DNA of 6,605 nt from JAABSQ01 sp041642315 (lineage in GTDB: Bacteria > Desulfobacterota > Desulfobacteria > Desulfobacterales > Desulfococcaceae): the NCBI GenBank assembly GCA_041642315.1, contig JBEPWQ010000217.1, positions 1 to 6,605 of the forward strand, read 5' to 3'. Below the pieces are notes generated by a model that saw only the letters and a program-made list of their open reading frames with translations, was not told the DNA's origin and searched no databases. The translations under genes were made by a program, and so were the position numbers. This document shows positions 6,421 to 6,605 of the stretch, in pieces. The number at the start of each line of letters is the position of its first letter. Position 1 is the first letter of the stretch.

Positions 6421-6605
6421 AGTCCAAAAAAGTGTTCAAATACATCGGGATCATTCTGGCTGCGCTGCTGATTCTGCTTCTGGTTTTCCTCATCGCCTTC
6501 GACTGGAACTGGTTGAAGCCCTATCTGAACGACCGCCTCAGCGACATCAACGGCCGGTCTCTGGTGATCGAAGGGGATATCGATGTCGATTTGGGCTGGA
6601 CCGCC
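6417..6605 (+). CDS. AsmA-family protein, N-terminal part (3' partial)
   Basis: From ATG at 6417 the frame stays open to the window end, giving 63 residues. It begins MKSKKVFKYIG, with positive residues before a single membrane helix (about 9-28, rich in Leu and Ile). It continues FDWNWLKPYLNDRLSD, then INGRSLVIEGDIDVDLGW. An N-terminal anchor followed by LKP, a GR motif and an I-GD-like strand is characteristic of AsmA-family proteins. These are anchored in the inner membrane, with a long periplasmic beta-rich region related to bridge-like lipid transfer proteins, and affect outer-membrane lipid or protein assembly. Its ATG overlaps the MarC-family stop codon by ATGA; no strong separate ribosome binding site is seen, consistent with coupling. 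The rest of the gene lies outside the window, so length and subfamily cannot be judged. Confidence 0.82.
   Translation, partial: MKSKKVFKYIGIILAALLILLLVFLIAFDWNWLKPYLNDRLSDINGRSLVIEGDIDVDLGWTA

Noticed and set aside
1..6605. tRNA, rRNA, CRISPR array or insertion sequence
   Set aside because: No cloverleaf, spaced repeat array, transposase or terminal inverted repeats could be seen on either strand.

Overview
The window is a chromosomal stretch whose ordinary genes are GC-rich (42 of 60 bases in a hand-counted line at 3601-3660). It carries two cytoplasmic-type hybrid histidine kinases, a BrnTA toxin-antitoxin remnant and a run of envelope genes. The gene content, PAS-rich hybrid kinases and codon usage suggest a Gram-negative proteobacterium, possibly of the former Deltaproteobacteria (Desulfobacterota). 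That placement is inference; no marker gene is present. The lipobox lipoprotein followed by an AsmA-family start does support an organism with an outer membrane.

Layout. Positions 1-1069 (+) hold the 3' part of a HisKA_3/HATPase/receiver kinase whose sensor region lies before the window. Positions 1086-1605 (-) hold a compact type II toxin-antitoxin operon, brnT then brnA, convergent with the first kinase. The toxin reading frame is interrupted by an in-frame TAA, and the normal BrnT C-terminus can still be read after it, so the toxin looks dead while the antitoxin is intact. The roughly 230 bases upstream of brnT are AT-rich, contain several short palindromes and separate brnT from the divergent second kinase. 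Positions 1834-4725 (+) hold a complete 963-residue kinase: four PAS domains, a coiled coil, HisKA_3, HATPase and a NarL-like receiver with no DNA-binding domain. Its C-terminal half is a paralogue of the first kinase. A 278-base spacer with one imperfect hairpin follows. Positions 5004-6605 (+) hold a tightly packed likely operon: a YceI-like lipoprotein, a MarC-family membrane protein and the first 63 codons of an AsmA-family protein.

How the genes fit together. The two kinases are probably intracellular-signal sensors of the NarX/DegS class fused to their own receivers. Neither receiver has an output domain here, so the downstream partner must lie elsewhere or the receiver acts by protein contact or as a phosphate sink. 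The toxin-antitoxin remnant sits between these paralogues, and its toxin half and upstream region have a clearly lower GC content, consistent with later insertion. The last three genes all concern the cell envelope and are probably co-transcribed from a promoter in 4726-4990.

The most notable observation is the nonsense-interrupted brnT beside an intact brnA. I found no wholly new system.
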